From Curvibacter lanceolatus ATCC 14669 (GTDB lineage: Bacteria; Pseudomonadota; Gammaproteobacteria; Burkholderiales; Burkholderiaceae_C): DNA of 64,000 nt. The position numbers and the translations under genes are program-made. Below the pieces are notes generated by a model. The model was not told the DNA's origin, ran no database searches, and saw only the letters and a list, made by a program, of their open reading frames with translations. The stretch covers positions 186,001 to 250,000 of the forward strand of contig NZ_KB906256.1 of the NCBI RefSeq assembly GCF_000381265.1, read 5' to 3'. Positions 37,845 through 46,940 of the stretch are shown piece by piece (position 1 is the stretch's first letter; the number at the start of each line of letters is the position of its first letter).

Positions 37845-38573
37845 ATGAACGACCCCATCCGACTCTCCAAACACGTGGCCGACCAGGCCGCCTGCTCACG
37901 CCGCGAGGCCGAATTGCTGATCGAGGGCGGTTGGGTGAAGGTCAACGGGCAGATCGTGGAGGAGCCGCAGCACCGCGTGAGCCCTGGCAGCGACGAGGTG
38001 TGGGTCGACCCGCAGGCGCGCCCCGAAAGCGTGCCGCCGGCCACCCTGCTGTGGTACCGGCCCGACCCCAAGACCCCCTGCGATGCGCAGGCCCTGCAAG
38101 GCAGCGCCCCGATCAGCCGGTTTCCGGTGCGAGTGCTGAAACGTCACTTCACCCAGCAGCAGGCCATTGCCGGGCTGGAGGGCCTGGCCACCGGTCTGGT
38201 GGTGTTCACGCAGGACGGCCGCATGCGGCGGCGCCTGCTGGAGGACGAAGCCGAGATCGAGCAGGAATTCATGCTGGAGTTGCCGGGCCAGTTGACCAAC
38301 GAGGCCATCGACCAATTGGCGGCACGCCTGCAGCAGGCCCGCCTGTGGCCCCTGGTGCCGGTGGTGGGCAAAGTGAGTCTGAATGCGCGCGGGCCGCAGG
38401 GCACGCGGCTGCGCTTTGCCCTGAAGGCCAGCAGCGCCCAAGGGGTGCTGGCCTTGTGCGCCCAGGCCGGCCTGCGGCCCCAGGCGCTGCGCCGCACCCG
38501 GCTGGGCCGGGTGGGGCTGACCGGGCTGGAGCCCGGCCAGTGGCGTTTCATGGGCCCGCACGAGAAGTTCTGA
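37845..38573 (+). CDS. RluB/RluF-like S4-domain protein, probable pseudoenzyme
   Basis: The N-terminal S4 RNA-binding domain is clear (IRLSKHVADQAACSRREAE ... GGWVKVNGQIV). The rest aligns with family-RsuA/RluB pseudouridine synthases. The catalytic GRLD is replaced by AGLE (in IAGLEGLATGLVVFTQDG), so the essential Asp is Glu and the Arg is Gly. The following REY motif is QEF, and the C-terminal NREVRR motif is not recognisable. Three separate catalytic elements are lost while the fold is kept. It is therefore more likely an RNA-binding protein than a synthase. The product is 242 residues with ATG at 37845. Confidence 0.82.
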   Translation: MNDPIRLSKHVADQAACSRREAELLIEGGWVKVNGQIVEEPQHRVSPGSDEVWVDPQARPESVPPATLLWYRPDPKTPCDAQALQGSAPISRFPVRVLKRHFTQQQAIAGLEGLATGLVVFTQDGRMRRRLLEDEAEIEQEFMLELPGQLTNEAIDQLAARLQQARLWPLVPVVGKVSLNARGPQGTRLRFALKASSAQGVLALCAQAGLRPQALRRTRLGRVGLTGLEPGQWRFMGPHEKF

Positions 38574-38600
38574 GCGGGCCCACCGCCTGCGCCAGGCGGC

Positions 38601-40127
38601 TTACTCGCTGAGGCGAGCCGCGCGGCGCTGGATCGAGGCCGGATCGACCGACAGGGCCTGGGCGATGGCCCGGCCGTAGTCGGCGTCGGCCTTGTAGAAG
38701 AAGGCCAGCACCGTGTCACGGGTTTCAGCGTTCTTCACCTGGCCCAGATCGCCAGCCAGGTTGGACACCAGGTTCTTGCGCTCGGCCGGGCTGAGGCTGC
38801 GGTAGAACTCGCCGGCCTGGCGGAAGTTCAGGGTCTTGCTGATGGCCGCTTGCTGCGTGCTGCCGGCCAGCGGCAAGGCGCTGGACTTGAACTGCGCGTC
38901 GTCCTTCACATTGACCTGGCGGCTGGGCTCGTAGTTGACCGAGCCACTGCGCTGGCCGGCATTCATGGCGCCGTCCTGGTTGTTCGAGACCACCTCGTTG
39001 CGCGGGCGGTTCACCGGCAGTTGCAGCGCATTCACGCCCACCCGGTGCATCTGGGTGTCGGCGTACGAGAACACACGGCCCTGCAGCAGGCGGTCTTCCG
39101 AGGCCTCGATGCCCGGCACCAGGTTGGAGGGCGCAAACGCGGCCTGCTCGGTCTCCTGGAACACATTGGCCGGGTTGCGGTTCAGGGTCATGGTGCCCAG
39201 CTTGCGCTCCGGCACCCCGGTCCAGATCTTGGTCGGGTCGAGCGGGTTGAAGTCAAAGCTGTTGAGCTGCTCGGGGCGCAGCACCTGCACGTACAGATCC
39301 CACTGCGGGTATCGGCCGCGTTCGATCTCCTGCATCAAGGCGCGGGTGGCGTGGTTGAAATCCTGCGCCTGCAGGGCGCTGGCTTCGGCCGCACTCAGGT
39401 TGTGCTCGCCCTGCACCGAGGCCCAGTGGAATTTGACATACACATACTGGCCCTTGGCATTGACCATTTTGTAGGCGTGCACGCTGTTGCCATCCATCAA
39501 ATGGTAGCCCTTGGGGGTTCCATAATCCGAATAAAGACGCGTCAGCATGTGGGTGGCCTCGGGCACATGCGAGAAGAAATCAAAGAACCGATTCGGATCC
39601 TGCAAATTCGTGTCGGGCGCCGGCTTCAGCGAATGCACCATGTCCGGGAACTTGATGGCATCGCGAATAAAGAACACCGGCAGGTTATTGCCGACCAGGT
39701 CCCAATTGCCTTCGCTGGTATAGAACTTGGTGGCAAAACCGCGCGGATCACGCAGGGTTTCGGGCGAATGCTGGCCGTGCACCACGGTCGAGAAACGCAC
39801 GAAGACCGGGGTTTCCAGCCCAGGCGTGAAGACCTTGGCACGGGTCAGTTCGGCCACATCGGCCGTGGCCTTGAACACCCCGTGGGCGCCGGCGCCGCGG
39901 GCGTGCACCACGCGCTCGGGCACGCGTTCACGGTCAAAGCGTTGCAGCTTCTGGATCAGGTGAACGTCTTGCAGCAAGGTGGGGCCAGTGGCACCCGCCG
40001 TCTGGGAGTTTTGATTATCACCCACCGGGGCGCCATTATCACGCGTCAGCACATCTGCCGAAGCAGCACCTGCCATAAAAGCAGAAACCATTACAGCACT
40101 TACAGAACGAAGCACAAAATCTCTCAT
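38601..40127 (-). CDS. Exported monofunctional heme catalase
   Basis: Decomposes hydrogen peroxide. The 508-residue product (ATG at 40127) has a cleavable signal peptide (MRDFVLRSVSAVM ... AGAASA), so it should act in the periplasm. Active-site residues are intact: His in RVVHARGAG (near 75), Asn in GNNLPVFFIRD (near 145), and the heme-ligand Tyr in RVFSYADTQMHRVG (near 350). The rest is normal for a small-subunit clade catalase. A TTG four codons earlier is possible, but has no better ribosome site. The upstream region is unusually AT-rich for this window, so transfer or a regulated promoter are both possible. Confidence 0.95.
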   Translation of the reverse strand: MRDFVLRSVSAVMVSAFMAGAASADVLTRDNGAPVGDNQNSQTAGATGPTLLQDVHLIQKLQRFDRERVPERVVHARGAGAHGVFKATADVAELTRAKVFTPGLETPVFVRFSTVVHGQHSPETLRDPRGFATKFYTSEGNWDLVGNNLPVFFIRDAIKFPDMVHSLKPAPDTNLQDPNRFFDFFSHVPEATHMLTRLYSDYGTPKGYHLMDGNSVHAYKMVNAKGQYVYVKFHWASVQGEHNLSAAEASALQAQDFNHATRALMQEIERGRYPQWDLYVQVLRPEQLNSFDFNPLDPTKIWTGVPERKLGTMTLNRNPANVFQETEQAAFAPSNLVPGIEASEDRLLQGRVFSYADTQMHRVGVNALQLPVNRPRNEVVSNNQDGAMNAGQRSGSVNYEPSRQVNVKDDAQFKSSALPLAGSTQQAAISKTLNFRQAGEFYRSLSPAERKNLVSNLAGDLGQVKNAETRDTVLAFFYKADADYGRAIAQALSVDPASIQRRAARLSE

Positions 40128-40373
40128 GAAATTCAAAATCCAATCAATGAAGGGAAAATGATTCTAGGAGCAGGATATTCAGGCCCCGCTCATGACAGGG
40201 GCATTGTCGAGATAATAAAAATCAATCTAAAGAAATGCATTTCAGCCAAACACCACGGCTGGCGAACAGAAATGACAGAACCGGAAGTCAATAAAGAAAA
40301 AAACAGGTCGGATGGTCGGCCTGACCAGGGGGTTCGAGGTATTCCAGCGGCGTGGAAACGAATGAAATAAAGT

Positions 40374-40835
40374 GTGAAGTCAGCCGATAAGCCGGATTCT
40401 GTGCACCGTGCTTGCGCACGGCGTGACCGCCATTACTCTGGGCCGAGGGTCACCCACCCGGCTCGATGCTACCTACCCGCCAACTCTGCGGAACCACATC
40501 AACGTTGGCCTACTTGGTATTGCTGCGCGTAGAGATTGCCCGTTTCACCCTGATCGGTTCCCGATCAGGGTGGCTGGGGGGATCACGCTTGCGCGTGACC
40601 GGGTCGGTTGACACCGACCCCACTGTGGCTTGCGCCACAGCCCCCAGAACACCTTGGTCTGGAGTGGCCGAACAGACTCGTCTCTGTTGCTCTGATCCTC
40701 ACCTCACGGTGGAGAGCCGTTAGCTCCTACGCTGTCCTGTGCAGTCCGGACGTTCCTCCAGTGCGGTGTTTCCACACGGCGACTTGCGTCGCCGCCCTTT
40801 CGGCTAGCACCAGCGGCGGTCTGGCTGACTTCACG
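40374..40835 (-). ncRNA. rnpB: RNase P RNA (type A)
   Basis: The minus strand has the conserved core: GGAGGAACGTCCGGACTGCAC (40733-40753 region), GAGCAACAGAGA, GGGTGAAACGGGCAATCTC, and ACAGAATCCGGCTTATCGGCTGAC at the 3' end. The 5' GTGAAGTCAGCC pairs with the 3' GGCTGACTTCAC (helix P1), which fixes both ends. At about 462 nt it is longer than most betaproteobacterial forms, because several short hairpins (each a perfect 7-9 bp stem) sit between 40545 and 40655 in the P12 region. A CATAAT -10 (40842-40847) sits at the expected distance. It is divergent from cysK. Confidence 0.93.
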
Positions 40836-40962
40836 GGCGCCATTATGACGGCAACGCATGAGCTTAGACCGGCAAACAGAGAACAAGCACGGCAGAATGT
40901 GCGGGTCACGGGCCGGTTCCGGCCCCTCCCCCGCCTCTTGCAACATCTACCTTGGAGTCCGC

Positions 40963-41880
40963 ATGAAAGCCGACAACATTCTCCAGACCATTGGCAACAC
41001 CCCCCATGTGCGCATCAACCGCCTGTTCGGCCCCTCGGCCCAGGTGTGGATCAAGTCCGAGCGCGGCAACCCGGGGGGCTCGATCAAGGACCGCATTGCG
41101 CTGGCCATGATCGAAGACGCTGAGAAGTCGGGCCACCTGCAGCCCGGTGGCACCATCATCGAGCCCACCTCGGGCAACACCGGTGTGGGCCTGGCCATGG
41201 TGGCGGCCGTCAAGGGTTACAAGCTGATCCTGGTGATGCCCGACAGCATGTCGATCGAGCGCCGCCGCCTGATGCTGGCCTATGGCGCCAGCTTCGACCT
41301 GACCCCGCGTGAAAAAGGCATGAAGGGCGCAATCGCCCGCGCCGAAGAACTGGCCGCCCAGACCCCGGGCGCCTGGATTCCGCAGCAGTTCGAGAACCCG
41401 GCCAACATCGAGGTGCATGTGCGCACCACGGCGCAAGAGATCCTGGCCGACTTCCCCGAGGGTCTGGATGCACTGATCACCGGCGTGGGCACCGGCGGCC
41501 ACATCACCGGCACGGCCCGCGTGTTGAAGGCCAAGTTCCCCCAGCTCAAGGTGTTTGCGGTCGAGCCCACGGCCTCGCCCGTGATCTCGGGCGGCGCACC
41601 GGCACCGCACCCGATCCAGGGCATCGGCGCGGGCTTCATCCCGAAGAACCTCGACACCAGCCTGCTGGACGGCGTGATCCAGGTCGAAGCCGAGGCCGCC
41701 CGCGAATACGCGCGCCGCTCGGCCCGCGAAGAAGGCATTCTGGTGGGCATCTCCTCGGGCGCCACGCTGGCGGCCATCGCCCAGAAGCTGCCCGAACTGC
41801 CGGCCGGCGCCAAGGTGCTGGGCTTCAACTACGACACGGGTGAGCGCTATCTGTCGGTGGACGGCTTCCTGCCCGCGTAA
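40963..41880 (+). CDS. cysK: Cysteine synthase A (O-acetylserine sulfhydrylase)
   Basis: PLP enzyme that makes cysteine from O-acetylserine and sulfide. I chose the ATG at 40963 (305 residues), with GGAG six bases upstream; the open frame before it is noncoding and overlaps the rnpB promoter. The PLP Lys is in [12 protein letters not shown] (near 43); the substrate loop [11 protein letters not shown] (near 70) and [10 protein letters not shown] (near 178) are typical. A strong terminator follows. Confidence 0.96.
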   Translation: MKADNILQTIGNTPHVRINRLFGPSAQVWIKSERGNPGGSIKDRIALAMIEDAEKSGHLQPGGTIIEPTSGNTGVGLAMVAAVKGYKLILVMPDSMSIERRRLMLAYGASFDLTPREKGMKGAIARAEELAAQTPGAWIPQQFENPANIEVHVRTTAQEILADFPEGLDALITGVGTGGHITGTARVLKAKFPQLKVFAVEPTASPVISGGAPAPHPIQGIGAGFIPKNLDTSLLDGVIQVEAEAAREYARRSAREEGILVGISSGATLAAIAQKLPELPAGAKVLGFNYDTGERYLSVDGFLPA

Positions 41881-41904
41881 ATCGGGCCGGGCAAGCTCCG
41901 CAGC

Positions 41905-41937
41905 AGCGCCGTGGCCGTGAGGCCCGGCGCTTTTTTT
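41905..41937 (+). terminator. Rho-independent terminator of cysK
   Basis: AGCGCCG pairs with CGGCGCT, enclosing an inner GGCC/GGCC stem; seven Ts follow at 41931-41937. Confidence 0.85.
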
Positions 41938-42012
41938 GCGGCCGCCGGGGCGGCCCCTTAAAATCCGGGCCCCGCATTGCCTTTTGCTTGATCAACACAA
42001 GCCGGCCCGACC

Positions 42013-43752
42013 ATGATCCGAATCTCCGAACTCAAGCTGCCCCTGTCCACCCTGCCCGAGGACAGCAGCACCCAGCCTGTGGAAGCGCTGCGCGCCCAGG
42101 CCGCCCAGATGCTGGGCATCGCCCCCGCCGACATTGCCACGCTGCATGTGCACAAGCGCAGCTTCGATGCCCGCAAGCCCGAGCTGCTGACGGTGTACAT
42201 CGTCGACCTGACGCTGCAGGACGCCAGCGCCGAGGCCGCCCTGCTGGCCCGGCATGCCCAGCACCCGCACATCCTGCCCACGCCGGACATGGTGTGGCAC
42301 CCCCCCGGCCACGCGCCGGAAGGCTTCCCCAGCCAGGCCAATGAGCGCCCGGTGGTCGTGGGCTTTGGGCCCTGCGGCATTTTTGCGGCCCTGGTGCTGG
42401 CCCAGATGGGTTTCAAGCCCATCGTGCTGGAGCGCGGCAAGACGGTGCGTGAACGCACCAAGGACACCTGGGGCCTGTGGCGCAAGAAGGTGCTCAACCC
42501 CGAGTCGAACGTGCAGTTCGGCGAAGGCGGTGCCGGCACGTTTTCGGATGGCAAGCTGTACAGCCAGATCAAGGACCCGCGCCACCTGGGCCGCAAGGTG
42601 ATGGAAGAATTTGTGCAGGCCGGTGCCCCGGAAGAAATCCTGTACGTGGCGCGCCCGCACATCGGCACCTTCAAGCTGGTGAAGGTGGTCGAGACCTTGC
42701 GCGAACAGATCATCGCCCTGGGCGGCGAGATCCGCTTCGAACAACGCGTGGTCGATGTAGCGGTGGACGAGGGCCCCGAGGGCCGGCGCCTGCGGGCCCT
42801 CAAGGTGCTGGACGTGGCCAGCGGCCAGACCTACGAACTGCCCACCCGGCACGCGGTGCTGGCCCTGGGGCACAGCTCGCGCGACACCTTTGCCATGCTG
42901 CACCAGCGGGGCGTCTACCTGGAGGCCAAGCCCTTCTCGATCGGCTTCCGGGTCGAGCACCCGCAAAGCCTGATCGACCGGGCCCGCTGGGGGCGCCATG
43001 CCGGCCACCCGCTGCTGGGCGCGGCCGATTACAAGCTGGTGCACCACGCCAGCAATGGCCGGGCGGTGTACAGCTTCTGCATGTGCCCGGGCGGCACCGT
43101 GGTGGCGGCCACCTCGGAGCCGGGGCGCGTGGTCACCAACGGCATGAGCCAGTACTCGCGCAACGAGCGCAATGCCAACGCCGGCATCGTGGTGGGCATC
43201 GACCCGGTCGACTACCCCAGCGATGCGGCGGCCTTCGAATGGGCCCTGGGCGATCAGCAGCGCTGGCAGGCGCCGGCCGATGGCAGCGTGCACCCGCTGG
43301 CGGGGGTGGTGCTGCAACGCCAGCTCGAATCCCGCGCCTATGAGCTGGGGGGCAGCAATTACGAAGCCCCCGGCCAGCTGGTGGGCGATCTGGTGGCCGG
43401 GCGGCCGTCCACGGCGCTGGGTTCGGTGGAGCCCTCGTACAAGCCGGGGGTGAAGATGGGCGATCTGTCGCTGGCCCTGCCCGAGTACGCCATCACGGCC
43501 ATGCGCGAAGCGTTTCCGGCCTTCGGGCGCAAGATCAAGGGCTTTGACCTGCACGACGCGGTGCTGACCGGGGTCGAGACCCGCACCTCATCGCCGCTCA
43601 AGATGACGCGCAACGAGCACTACCAGAGCCTGAACACGCGCGGCCTGTTTCCGGCCGGCGAAGGCGCCAGCTATGCCGGCGGCATCCTGTCGGCCGGCGT
43701 GGATGGCATCAAGGTGGGTGAGGCGGTGGCCAAAAGCCTGCTGGGCGCCTGA
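42013..43752 (+). CDS. FAD-dependent dehydrogenase, COG2509 type
   Basis: A 579-residue flavoprotein of the COG2509 group (YhfW-like; related to the N-terminal region of TusD/MnmG-type oxidoreductases). An N-terminal ~110-residue non-FAD domain is followed by VVVGFGPCGIFAALVLAQMG (FAD Rossmann, near residue 114). FGEGGAGTFSDGKLYSQIKD and the C-terminal LFPAGEGASYAGGILSAGVDGIKVGEAVA are highly characteristic. No substrate is known for the group. It is 4 bp from a convergent chemoreceptor gene. Confidence 0.86.
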   Translation: MIRISELKLPLSTLPEDSSTQPVEALRAQAAQMLGIAPADIATLHVHKRSFDARKPELLTVYIVDLTLQDASAEAALLARHAQHPHILPTPDMVWHPPGHAPEGFPSQANERPVVVGFGPCGIFAALVLAQMGFKPIVLERGKTVRERTKDTWGLWRKKVLNPESNVQFGEGGAGTFSDGKLYSQIKDPRHLGRKVMEEFVQAGAPEEILYVARPHIGTFKLVKVVETLREQIIALGGEIRFEQRVVDVAVDEGPEGRRLRALKVLDVASGQTYELPTRHAVLALGHSSRDTFAMLHQRGVYLEAKPFSIGFRVEHPQSLIDRARWGRHAGHPLLGAADYKLVHHASNGRAVYSFCMCPGGTVVAATSEPGRVVTNGMSQYSRNERNANAGIVVGIDPVDYPSDAAAFEWALGDQQRWQAPADGSVHPLAGVVLQRQLESRAYELGGSNYEAPGQLVGDLVAGRPSTALGSVEPSYKPGVKMGDLSLALPEYAITAMREAFPAFGRKIKGFDLHDAVLTGVETRTSSPLKMTRNEHYQSLNTRGLFPAGEGASYAGGILSAGVDGIKVGEAVAKSLLGA

Positions 43753-43756
43753 GCCC

Positions 43757-45352
43757 TCAGCCCAGCCGCAGCGGTGGCGGCGCCCCGGCCGTGCCAGGCA
43801 GGCGGAAGGTCTCCACCAGGTCCGCCAGTTGCTGGGCCTGGCTGCGCAGGCCTTGCGCGGCCGCGGCCGATTCTTCCACCAGCGCGGCGTTCTGCTGCGT
43901 GATCTGATCCAGGCGCACCACCGCTTCGTTGACCTGACCCAGCCCGCTGCTCTGCTCGCGCGCCGAATGGCTGAGTTCGGCCACGATGGTGCCCACCCGG
44001 GCCACTGAATCCACGATATCGCCCATGGTGGCGCCCGCCTGCTGCACCAGTTGGGCGCCGGTGCCCACCTCGCTGACGCTGCTGGCGATCAGGTCGCGGA
44101 TCTCCTTGGCGGCGGTGGCGGCGCGCTGGGCCAGCACGCGCACCTCGCCCGCCACCACGGCAAAGCCGCGGCCCTGCTCACCGGCGCGGGCCGCTTCCAC
44201 CGCGGCATTCAAGGCCAGGATGTTGGTCTGGAAGGCAATGCCATCGATCACGCTGGTGATGTCGGCAATGCGGCGCGACGAGCCCGAGATCGCGTCCATG
44301 GTGGCCACCACACGCTGCACCACCTCGCGCCCCTGCACCGCCACCTGGCTGGCCGAGGTCGCCAGGCCCTCGGCCTGCTGGGCCGAGTCGGCGCTGTGCT
44401 GCACCGTGCTGAGCAGCTCTTCCATGCTGGCGGCCACCTCTTCGAGGTTGGAGGCGGTCTGCTCGGTGCGGGCTGAAAAATCGTTGTTGCCCGCCGCGAT
44501 CTCGTGGCTGGCGTTGGCCACCTGGGCGCTGGCGCTGCGCATGCCGGCCACCAACTCCACCAGGCGCGACTGCATGTGGCCCAGGCGGGCCAGCAGGGCC
44601 AGCACCTCGTCGCGCTGGCCGGCCTGCTCGGCCGGCACGGGCTGGGTCAGGTCGCCCTGGGCGATGTGCGCCGCCAGGCCCGAAGCCTGGTCCACCGGGC
44701 GCAGGATCGAGCGGGCCAGCCACAGGGCGCTGACCACGCTCAGCAGCAAGCCCACCACCGAGCCCGTGACCAGCAGGCTGATGCCCTGGCGCTGACTGCT
44801 GAGCGCGGCAGCCCGGGCCTCGGCCACGCGCTGGCGCTGGTGTTCGGCCAATTGATCGACAGCGGCGGCATAGCGATCGGCCGCCGGACGCAGCAACCCG
44901 CGAATCGAATCCTCTGAAACAGCCTCCCCTGCGGCCTTCTGCTTGACGAGCTTGTCGCGGGCCTCGCGAAAAGCGTTGCCGGCCTGGTCGATGGCGGTGA
45001 ACAGATCGCGCGAGGCGGCATCGGTGGCCAGCGCATCGAGGCGCTTGCGCACCTCGGCCGAGCGCGCCGAGGTGGCCTTGCGGTCGGCATCGATGCGGGC
45101 GGCAAAGGCGGGGTTGTCAATCAGCAACAGGGTCTCGGCCCGGCTGGAGCTGATGACCACGATGGCGTGCAACTCGCGCGCCAGCAGGGCGCGCTCGGAG
45201 GAGTCGCCACCCAGATCGTCCGCAATGCCTTGCAGCTGGACCAGGCGCCACACCCCGATGCCCGCCGCCAACGACATCACCAGGCACACCACGCCAAAGG
45301 CCAGGGCCAGGCGTGGCGCCAGGCGAATCCGGGATGAAGCCAGCAAAGCCAT
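43757..45352 (-). CDS. Methyl-accepting chemotaxis protein
   Basis: A 531-residue transmembrane chemoreceptor (ATG at 45352, GGAG seven bases upstream; a longer frame upstream is unlikely). It has TM1 at about 17-39, a four-helix-bundle periplasmic sensor (to about 190), TM2, a HAMP domain ([25 protein letters not shown]), and a signalling coiled coil with the hairpin tip [32 protein letters not shown]. It has no C-terminal CheR-binding pentapeptide (ends PPPLRLG), unlike the receptor at the window's left edge. The sensor type suggests 4HB_MCP; the ligand is unknown. Confidence 0.93.
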   Translation of the reverse strand: MALLASSRIRLAPRLALAFGVVCLVMSLAAGIGVWRLVQLQGIADDLGGDSSERALLARELHAIVVISSSRAETLLLIDNPAFAARIDADRKATSARSAEVRKRLDALATDAASRDLFTAIDQAGNAFREARDKLVKQKAAGEAVSEDSIRGLLRPAADRYAAAVDQLAEHQRQRVAEARAAALSSQRQGISLLVTGSVVGLLLSVVSALWLARSILRPVDQASGLAAHIAQGDLTQPVPAEQAGQRDEVLALLARLGHMQSRLVELVAGMRSASAQVANASHEIAAGNNDFSARTEQTASNLEEVAASMEELLSTVQHSADSAQQAEGLATSASQVAVQGREVVQRVVATMDAISGSSRRIADITSVIDGIAFQTNILALNAAVEAARAGEQGRGFAVVAGEVRVLAQRAATAAKEIRDLIASSVSEVGTGAQLVQQAGATMGDIVDSVARVGTIVAELSHSAREQSSGLGQVNEAVVRLDQITQQNAALVEESAAAAQGLRSQAQQLADLVETFRLPGTAGAPPPLRLG

Positions 45353-45386
45353 ACCGAAGCTCCAGGTTGGTGACAAAAGGAGCACC

Positions 45387-45415
45387 AGAATAGTTCAGCG
45401 GTATGACACTGCCAA
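45387..45415 (-). promoter_or_regulatory. Sigma-70 promoter of the chemoreceptor gene
   Basis: Minus strand TTGGCA (45410-45415), 17 bp, TATTCT (45387-45392), about 35 bases before the ATG. A flagellar sigma-28 pattern was looked for and not found at the right spacing. Confidence 0.55.
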
Positions 45416-45444
45416 GTGGAATTTCCGCGGCCTCCCGCGTCAAC

Positions 45445-46797
45445 TTAGCTTCGGTTGAGGAAATCCAGCGCCAGCACGCTCAGGGAGCGCACGCCCATGG
45501 GCAGCGCGTCTTCGTTGATATCAAAGCGGGGCGAATGGTTGGTCGGGGCCGTGGCGGCCTGCTGGCCCTTGGGCGTGGCGCCCAGGAAGTAGAAGAAGCC
45601 AGGCACCACCTTCTGGAATTCAGAGAAGTCTTCTGATGCACTGACCTTGGGCACCACCACCGCCTGGCCGTTCATGGCCTGCTTGAGGGCGGGCAACGAA
45701 GCCTGGGTGAGCGCCGGTGAATTGACCGTGGCCGGGTAGGACACCGGACCAAACCGAACCTCGGCCTTGGCGCCGCTGCTCTCGGCGATCAACTGGGCTG
45801 TGTTGCGGATGCGCTTTTGAGCATCACTGCGCATGCCCTCATCGAAGGTGCGCAGGGTGCCCTGCATCTCGACCTTGTCAGGGATGATGTTGAAACGGGT
45901 GCCCCCGTTGATCGCGCCAATCGTCACCACGGCGGGTTCTTCGCTGATGTTGAGCTGGCGGCTCACCACGGTCTGCAGCCCCAGCACCACCTGGCTGGCC
46001 GCCACGATGGGGTCAACCCCGGCCCAGGGCGCCGAACCATGCGCCCCGCGGCCCTGCACATCGATGTGGATATCGTCGGCACTGGCCATCAGCGGGCCGC
46101 TGCGGTAGCCCGCCACACCCAGCGGGATGTTGGCCACGAGGTGCAGGCCGTAGATGGCCTGCACGTCCTTGAGCACGCCCTGCTCGATCATGGCCTTGGC
46201 ACCGAAGCTGGGGGAAACGCCCTTGGCATCCGGCTCGCTCGGAGCGCCTTCTTCGGCGGGCTGGAAGATGAAGCGCACGGAGCCGTGGATCTGGCCCTTC
46301 ATGGCCACCAGGGCCTGGGCCACGCCCATCAGGATGGCGGTGTGGCCGTCGTGCCCGCAGGCGTGCATCACCGGCACCTCCTTGCCCTGGTACTGCGCCT
46401 TCACCTGGGAGGCAAAGGGCAGGCCCGTGCCCTCGGGCACGGGCAGCGCGTCCATGTCGGCACGCAAGGCCACCAGCTTGCCCGGGTGGGCGCCCTGCAG
46501 GGTGGCCACCACGCCGGTGCCCCCCACCCCGGTCTGCACGCTCAGCCCCAGGCCGCGCAGGTGCTCGGCCACCAGGGCCGCCGTGCGCAGCTCCTGCCCC
46601 GACAGCTCGGGGTGGGCATGGATGTCGCGCCGCCAGGCCACGAGCTGGGGCGACACCTTGGCGATCTGCGCGTCCAGCGCCTGCAGGGTGGGGGCATCCA
46701 CTCCCTGGGCCTGGGCGGCCGAGGCCAGAACCAGCAAGGTACTGGAGGCAGCCGCCTGGGCGGCACGACGGAACGAAGACGGTGAACGCAGTTTCAT
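45445..46797 (-). CDS. M20-family amidohydrolase, exported
   Basis: A zinc amidohydrolase of the hippurate hydrolase/IAA-amino-acid hydrolase group. The 450-residue product has a signal peptide (cleavage after ASAAQAQ, about residue 31), so it should act in the periplasm. Metal ligands are visible in HACGHDGHTA (near 148), QPAEEG (near 183), HLVANI (near 222) and TNHSPRFDINEDALP near the C terminus. The dimerisation domain (GRGAHGSAPWAGVDPI) is intact. The substrate is likely an N-acyl or amide-linked amino acid; which one cannot be told. Confidence 0.9.
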   Translation of the reverse strand: MKLRSPSSFRRAAQAAASSTLLVLASAAQAQGVDAPTLQALDAQIAKVSPQLVAWRRDIHAHPELSGQELRTAALVAEHLRGLGLSVQTGVGGTGVVATLQGAHPGKLVALRADMDALPVPEGTGLPFASQVKAQYQGKEVPVMHACGHDGHTAILMGVAQALVAMKGQIHGSVRFIFQPAEEGAPSEPDAKGVSPSFGAKAMIEQGVLKDVQAIYGLHLVANIPLGVAGYRSGPLMASADDIHIDVQGRGAHGSAPWAGVDPIVAASQVVLGLQTVVSRQLNISEEPAVVTIGAINGGTRFNIIPDKVEMQGTLRTFDEGMRSDAQKRIRNTAQLIAESSGAKAEVRFGPVSYPATVNSPALTQASLPALKQAMNGQAVVVPKVSASEDFSEFQKVVPGFFYFLGATPKGQQAATAPTNHSPRFDINEDALPMGVRSLSVLALDFLNRS

Positions 46798-46940
46798 GGG
46801 GGTTTCGCCTTGGGCTGTTGGAAAACGTCCATGCTAGGGCCGCTTGTGTCACACAGAGAGCGCTGAAATCGCCATTGCTGCAGCCAAAATAGCCACTGAC
46901 CGAGCTGCCGCCGCAGCGCTCACCGTCTCATCGCGAAACC

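Noticed and set aside
40545-40655. Row of short hairpins as a CRISPR-like array or REP cluster
   Set aside because: The hairpins differ in sequence and lie inside the RNase P RNA.
45353-45444. Sigma-28 flagellar promoter before the chemoreceptor
   Set aside because: TAAGTTGA and GCCGCGGA are present but the spacer is too short; a sigma-70 pattern fits better.
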